Source of the DNA: Bacteroidota bacterium
GTDB taxonomy: Bacteria; Bacteroidota; Bacteroidia; Bacteroidales; Dysgonomonadaceae
Direction of reading: 5' to 3'
Length of the DNA stretch: 64,000 bases
Assembly (NCBI GenBank): GCA_023437305.1
Contig: JAEZGN010000004.1
Coordinates: forward strand, 62,001 to 126,000
Of the stretch, positions 60,963 to 64,000 are shown in pieces; position 1 is the first letter of the stretch, and each line of letters starts with the position of its first letter. The translations under genes were made by a program, and so were the position numbers. The notes under the pieces are model-generated. The model was given only the letters and a program-made list of their open reading frames with translations, was not told the DNA's origin and made no database searches.

Positions 60963-61919
60963 TTATGCTGTTTGATGTTGGTAATGGGGTGTCTGAATCA
61001 TGTCTGCCGGGAAGTCCAGGTATTCCTCGTAATCCTCCGGCTGGTAAGTCGGTTCATCCTGTGGCGGATATTGCTGGTGCTGGTACGACGCCTGCCGTTC
61101 AGTGTAATAAGGCGGCATTTGCTCCCCGTAATGCGGCTGCTGTCCGCCTTGTCCGTCCTGGGGATAGGCTCCCTGCTGCGGATACGGGTACGGCTGTTGC
61201 GGCGGCATCTGCGGTTGTGCCGGCCGGTGATACGCCGGTTGCTGTCCCTGCATCGGCTGCGGTGCAGGTTGCTGTGGAGGCTGTTGTACATACTGTCGGG
61301 GTTGCTGTGGAGGCATCTGTCCGACCGGCTGCTGGGCCACCGGTTTCTGTTCCGCTACATACTGGACTTCCTGTTGCGGAGGCTGTTGCTCGGCCTGCTC
61401 CATGAGGTCGAACAGGCTGCCCTGATTCATCGCCCTTTTCTGCTCCTCGATTTTCTCGTCCACCGTCTTCCGGTTCTGCTCGGTGGCGTATAACCGGGCT
61501 TGTCCCAGCGCGGTGATGGCCTCCTTGTGGTTCTTCGCGGCAATCAGTTCCTCCGCCTTCTTCATGTGCTTCTCGTATTTCTCACGCTTATCTTTCTCTT
61601 CCTTCGTCTCCTTGGCTTTCTCTTCCTTCGAGGCCTTGCTGTTTGCCGCAGCCTTGTCCGCCTGCTTCTCGAACTCCGCCATGTTGGTCAGGAGTCCGGA
61701 AACCTTCCGTACAGGATTGGCAATCGCGTTCATGAATCCCGCGTCAAGTTCTTCGGGCAGTCCCGACAGCGTAAGCGGGACGATGTGGTTCTGGGCCTCG
61801 TCCTTGAGACCGTTCGACTTCGGCAATACGGATACCGTCATGCCGGTGGCTGACTTGCGGATGACCATCGTGATATCCACGCTCTGGGCCATCAATTGAT
61901 TGATTTGAGTAAAAAACAT
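60963..61919 (-). CDS. PRTRC system protein E with P/Q-rich tail
   Basis: The 318-residue protein starts MFFTQINQLMAQSVDITMVI, typical of PRTRC protein E, with a conserved N-terminal domain to about 90, a lysine/glutamate-rich helix (about 95-150) and a proline- and glutamine-rich, tyrosine-dotted tail (about 185-318) that is probably disordered. It is the second gene of the PRTRC operon seen here. Function unknown. Confidence 0.85.
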   Translation of the reverse strand: MFFTQINQLMAQSVDITMVIRKSATGMTVSVLPKSNGLKDEAQNHIVPLTLSGLPEELDAGFMNAIANPVRKVSGLLTNMAEFEKQADKAAANSKASKEEKAKETKEEKDKREKYEKHMKKAEELIAAKNHKEAITALGQARLYATEQNRKTVDEKIEEQKRAMNQGSLFDLMEQAEQQPPQQEVQYVAEQKPVAQQPVGQMPPQQPRQYVQQPPQQPAPQPMQGQQPAYHRPAQPQMPPQQPYPYPQQGAYPQDGQGGQQPHYGEQMPPYYTERQASYQHQQYPPQDEPTYQPEDYEEYLDFPADMIQTPHYQHQTA

Positions 61920-61950
61920 AACTTGAAGTATTAAATGTTAGACATTGATT

Positions 61951-62202
61951 TTATGCGTCCTTGAAAAATTCCGCCAACAGCCGGTTCCTGTCCGGGTGGC
62001 GTATGATCTGCTGCAAGGGTTCGAGCAGTTTTGATATATGCACCGGTCCGGTCGTTCCACGGGGCGGAAGTTTGATTTCCGGCATTTCGGGTACAGCGGG
62101 TGCGGTCGGAGGCGTGTTTTTCCTGATCCGGATACTTGCCGGCATTCCCACTGTCAGGGGCATCATCGGCCTTGTCTGAGTTGTCATTGCTTGTTGTTCC
62201 AT
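61951..62202 (-). CDS. Small conserved ICE protein ahead of the PRTRC genes
   Basis: The 83-residue protein is proline-rich at its N-terminal half (PTAPAVPEMPEIKLPPRGTT) and helical at its end (HISKLLEPLQQIIRHPDRNR). It lies 31 nt before protein E on the same strand, so it probably starts the PRTRC operon. I do not recognise the family. Confidence 0.65.
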   Translation of the reverse strand: MEQQAMTTQTRPMMPLTVGMPASIRIRKNTPPTAPAVPEMPEIKLPPRGTTGPVHISKLLEPLQQIIRHPDRNRLLAEFFKDA

Positions 62203-62287
62203 ATTTTCATTTATTAAATTGTGGATACTCGGGGCTTTGGCAGCCCCTTTGAACTATAAGGGCGGTACAGCGGCCGCTTCCGGCAAG

Positions 62288-62360
62288 GCAAGGTTTTCGG
62301 GAAAAATACCGGAGCGAAGCGAGGATGATTTTTGCCGAAACCTGAAAGGTCCGACCTTGC
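62288..62360. repeat. Intergenic repeat, copy 1
   Basis: This 73-nt unit is nearly identical to 63174-63247 (three differences) and in the same orientation. Its ends are inverted (GCAAGG and CCTTGC), and GGTTTTCGG can pair with CCGAAACC. The similarity extends more weakly outwards to ACAGCGG on the left and GCTACNTTTGCC on the right. The rest of this 340-nt gap holds no gene. Confidence 0.8.
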
Positions 62361-62482
62361 CTGCCGTACAGAAGCGGTCGCTACCTTTGCCCGTTAGTTC
62401 AATGCGGGTTGCCAAGGGCTGATGTGTTCCCTTTTTCCTTTCGGGATTCTCCTGGTGCCGGTTGTCCTTATCCTCCCAAAGC

Positions 62483-62510
62483 AAAAAGAGCCGCCCTGAA
62501 AAGGCAGCTC
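62483..62510 (-). terminator. Terminator after the 106-residue ICE protein gene
   Basis: GAGCCGCC (62488-62495) and GGCAGCTC (62503-62510) form an 8-bp stem with one mismatch, followed on the minus strand by five T. It lies 33 nt past the gene stop. Confidence 0.65.
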
Positions 62511-62542
62511 CCCTGAACGGATGAATCATGCACGGTTTGTAT

Positions 62543-62863
62543 TCACACGACCTGTTCATAACTTTCTTCTTTGATGCGGTTCTCGTACTGCGTCACCCTG
62601 GCCATGACCATATCCATGAACAATGCGCCGTTCTTACGGTCGTTCCCGAAATACCCGACCATCCGCCAGATATTCCGGTCATAGGATTTCCATTTCTCGT
62701 GATAGTGGCTTCCCATGCGTCTGCCGTAACGTTCCCGGAACAGTTCTTCCGACAGGGCTTCATCGTTGTTATGGTTGTACCACCAGCGGTAGACGCGAAA
62801 AAAGAAGTCGTAACAGGCATCCTTGTCACGGCTTTCGGGCAAAGTGATTGCTTTTATTTCCAT
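62543..62863 (-). CDS. Conserved ICE protein of unknown function
   Basis: The 106-residue protein is soluble, basic and aromatic (DACYDFFFRVYRWWYNHNND, RYGRRMGSHYHEKWKSYDRN). Similar small proteins sit near topB in Bacteroides ICEs. It follows the membrane-protein gene by 11 nt and ends in a terminator, so the two are one small operon. No known motif is seen. Confidence 0.7.
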   Translation of the reverse strand: MEIKAITLPESRDKDACYDFFFRVYRWWYNHNNDEALSEELFRERYGRRMGSHYHEKWKSYDRNIWRMVGYFGNDRKNGALFMDMVMARVTQYENRIKEESYEQVV

Positions 62864-62874
62864 ACATTATATAA

Positions 62875-63102
62875 TTAGAAGATTAGAAAACTCAGTATGG
62901 CGGCGATGATGGCCAGTGTTACCAGGAGGCAGGCTATCGCGTAGAGGAACCGGAAGAATCCCCTGCAAAAGACGATGGCGACAGCCGCCCACACGGGAGA
63001 TACTCCCCGCGTGTAGAGATAGCTGAAACCAAGTGCCGTGAGCAGTATGAGGATAATTCTCCATATCCGTTTCTTCCTTTTTGATGCGGTCGTTGTCTTC
63101 AT
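62875..63102 (-). CDS. Small two-helix ICE membrane protein
   Basis: The 75-residue protein has a basic N-terminus (KTTTASKRKKRIWR) and two hydrophobic segments (about 16-32 and 38-74) with IACLLVTLAIIAAILSFLIF at the end. It would sit in the inner membrane with the N-terminus inside. The longer overlapping frame to 63127 is on the same strand but has no such features. Function unknown. Confidence 0.65.
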   Translation of the reverse strand: MKTTTASKRKKRIWRIILILLTALGFSYLYTRGVSPVWAAVAIVFCRGFFRFLYAIACLLVTLAIIAAILSFLIF

Positions 63103-63173
63103 TGTATTCCTTATTTATGTGAAACATCCCGTCGTTTCCGATTCGGGGGCAAGACAGCGGAGCGCCCCCGCAC

Positions 63174-63247
63174 GCAAGGTTTTCGGAAAAAATACCGGAG
63201 CGGAGCGAGGATGATTTTTGCCGAAACCTGAAAGGCCCCGACCTTGC
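63174..63247. repeat. Intergenic repeat, copy 2
   Basis: This 74-nt unit is the second copy of the repeat at 62288-62360, in the same orientation, and lies between the small membrane-protein gene and topB. The two copies thus bracket the two-gene operon at 62543-63102. Confidence 0.8.
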
Positions 63248-63376
63248 GCTGCGGAAAAGGGCACGGAGCTACATTTGCCAAGAATCGGAACGGCGGGATG
63301 CCTTTCTCCGTCTTTCGTCTTCTACAAGAATAGCGTGTAACGGCTCCACGCTATATCTTACCGGTTGTATGGTCCG

Positions 63377-64000
63377 TCAATGTCCCGTGGACTTCCTGCC
63401 CGTGTTCTTCCGTCCCGACTGTTTCGGGGCGTTCCTTACCTGCGGTTTGGGGAACGAGAGCGTAACGTTATACTCCTTGTCGAATGCCAGGGCAGCGTCG
63501 AACGCCGTCCCTTTCTTGCCCTTGAAGCCCTTGATGAGCTTGGTGGTTCCCGAAGAAAAGAGCTGCGCGAGATGCTGGTCGGTCAGCTCCTTGTTCAGAA
63601 AGCGTCTGAAAACGAGCAGTCCGCACCCCTCGTTGTTGCATTTGGCAAGTTTCTGCCGGAGGATGATTTTCCCTTTTCCGCACTTGGGGCATACGATGCC
63701 GCCGCTTGCCGTTTCGGGGAAACGGATGGAAAGTACCTCTTCGGTGACCTGGCGGGCATAGACGCTGATGGAGCGCATGAAGGTTTCCGGGGAGAGCTTG
63801 TGCCGCTCGATCTGCATGAGCGTCTTTTCCCAACTGCCGGTCAGTTCCACGTCCGCCACGCGCATTTTTCTGACGGCTTCATAGACGGCCATTCCCTTGT
63901 CGGTCGGCACGAGTGCTTTCCCGGAACGTTCGACGTATTCCCGCTTGAAAAGGGTGGCGATGACGGCCGCACGGGTCGCCGGAGTTCCGATGCCCAGCTC
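63377..64000 (-). CDS. topB: DNA topoisomerase III, C-terminal part
   Basis: The frame enters from the right edge and gives the last 207 residues. ELGIGTPATRAAVIATLFKR and LVPTDKGMAVYEAV are the conserved type IA topoisomerase segment after the active-site domain, and a zinc-ribbon-like CPKCGKGKIILRQ...CNNEGCG follows. The basic tail (SGRKNTGRKSTGH) is likely DNA-binding. ICE-borne TopB homologues take part in excision and transfer of CTnDOT-type elements. The catalytic tyrosine is beyond the window. Confidence 0.9.
   Translation of the reverse strand, partial: ELGIGTPATRAAVIATLFKREYVERSGKALVPTDKGMAVYEAVRKMRVADVELTGSWEKTLMQIERHKLSPETFMRSISVYARQVTEEVLSIRFPETASGGIVCPKCGKGKIILRQKLAKCNNEGCGLLVFRRFLNKELTDQHLAQLFSSGTTKLIKGFKGKKGTAFDAALAFDKEYNVTLSFPKPQVRNAPKQSGRKNTGRKSTGH

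Larger units (their letters stand above)
38100..64000. mobile_element. CTnDOT-type integrative conjugative element, left part
   Basis: Two tyrosine recombinases, excisionase-like HTH genes, RteA/RteB homologues, a PRTRC cluster and topB are the left-hand and regulatory modules of CTnDOT-type Bacteroidales ICEs. GC content rises sharply relative to the host (about 57% in a hand-counted 60-nt line inside btuF against about 35% in host genes). The cargo is a vitamin B12 uptake operon; no antibiotic-resistance gene is seen. The tra and mob genes are beyond the right edge. The left boundary is uncertain between about 37,740 and 38,380. Confidence 0.88.

Noticed and set aside
60696..61493. 265-residue arginine/leucine-rich plus-strand frame
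   Set aside because: It is the mirror of the P/Q-rich tail of PRTRC protein E, which explains its strange composition.
62254..62559. 101-residue minus-strand frame over the repeat and terminator
   Set aside because: It runs through repeat copy 1 and an intrinsic terminator and has no protein-like features.
1..64000. CRISPR arrays, tRNA or rRNA genes, insertion sequences
   Set aside because: No regularly spaced repeats, no cloverleaf or rRNA-like sequence and no transposase was found on either strand.

Overview
The window is a piece of a Bacteroidales chromosome. Exact Bacteroides-type promoters (TTTG, 19-20 nt, TAnnTTTG) precede several genes, and the gene families (DUF3078, DUF4271, DUF5606, DUF5686, ExbB-ExbD-ExbD-TonB, MsrB-MsrA fusion, BtuG) are typical of the order. 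The first 37.6 kb is AT-rich, which would fit a Dysgonomonas-like genus, but the genus cannot be fixed from the sequence alone.

Host part (1 to about 38,000). It holds housekeeping genes: MlaD-family protein and cell-wall amidase, D-lactate dehydrogenase, RNase Y, ZapA, a sigma factor with a TonB-like partner, TrmD, a DMT transporter, glucosaminidase, cytidine deaminase, uroporphyrinogen-III synthase, MetK behind a SAM-II-type riboswitch, an ExbB/ExbD/ExbD/TonB/PstS-like/TPR block, aspartate kinase, MenA, a phosphodiesterase, an acyltransferase, a sigma-54 activator with LptE and SecG, MsrBA and RmuC. A small-RNA-like transcription unit follows rmuC at 37,651-37,734.

Mobile part (about 38,100 to the window end). 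Base composition changes and the genes become those of a CTnDOT-type integrative conjugative element (ICE). It contains two tyrosine recombinases, three tandem excisionase-like HTH genes, a RibD/DHFR-like gene, RteB and RteA homologues, a cargo operon for vitamin B12 capture and uptake, a PRTRC cluster (ThiF, B, F-like, C, E), small ICE proteins and the end of topB. The element continues past the right edge, so its transfer genes are not seen.

How it fits together. The B12 operon reads leftward from a cobalamin riboswitch with its own intrinsic terminator: btuH-like, PKD protein, repeat lipoprotein, btuG, btuB, btuF, btuC, btuD. Only 24 nt after btuD comes rteA and then rteB, with no visible terminator or promoter between. 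In CTnDOT, tetQ occupies the place before rteA-rteB and tetracycline controls transfer through it. Here a B12-controlled cargo sits in that place, so cobalamin may control ICE activation. Between rteB and the RibD-like gene lies a compact, deeply base-paired RNA with its own promoter motif, short peptides and terminator (42,673-42,890), the best candidate in the window for an undescribed regulatory RNA.
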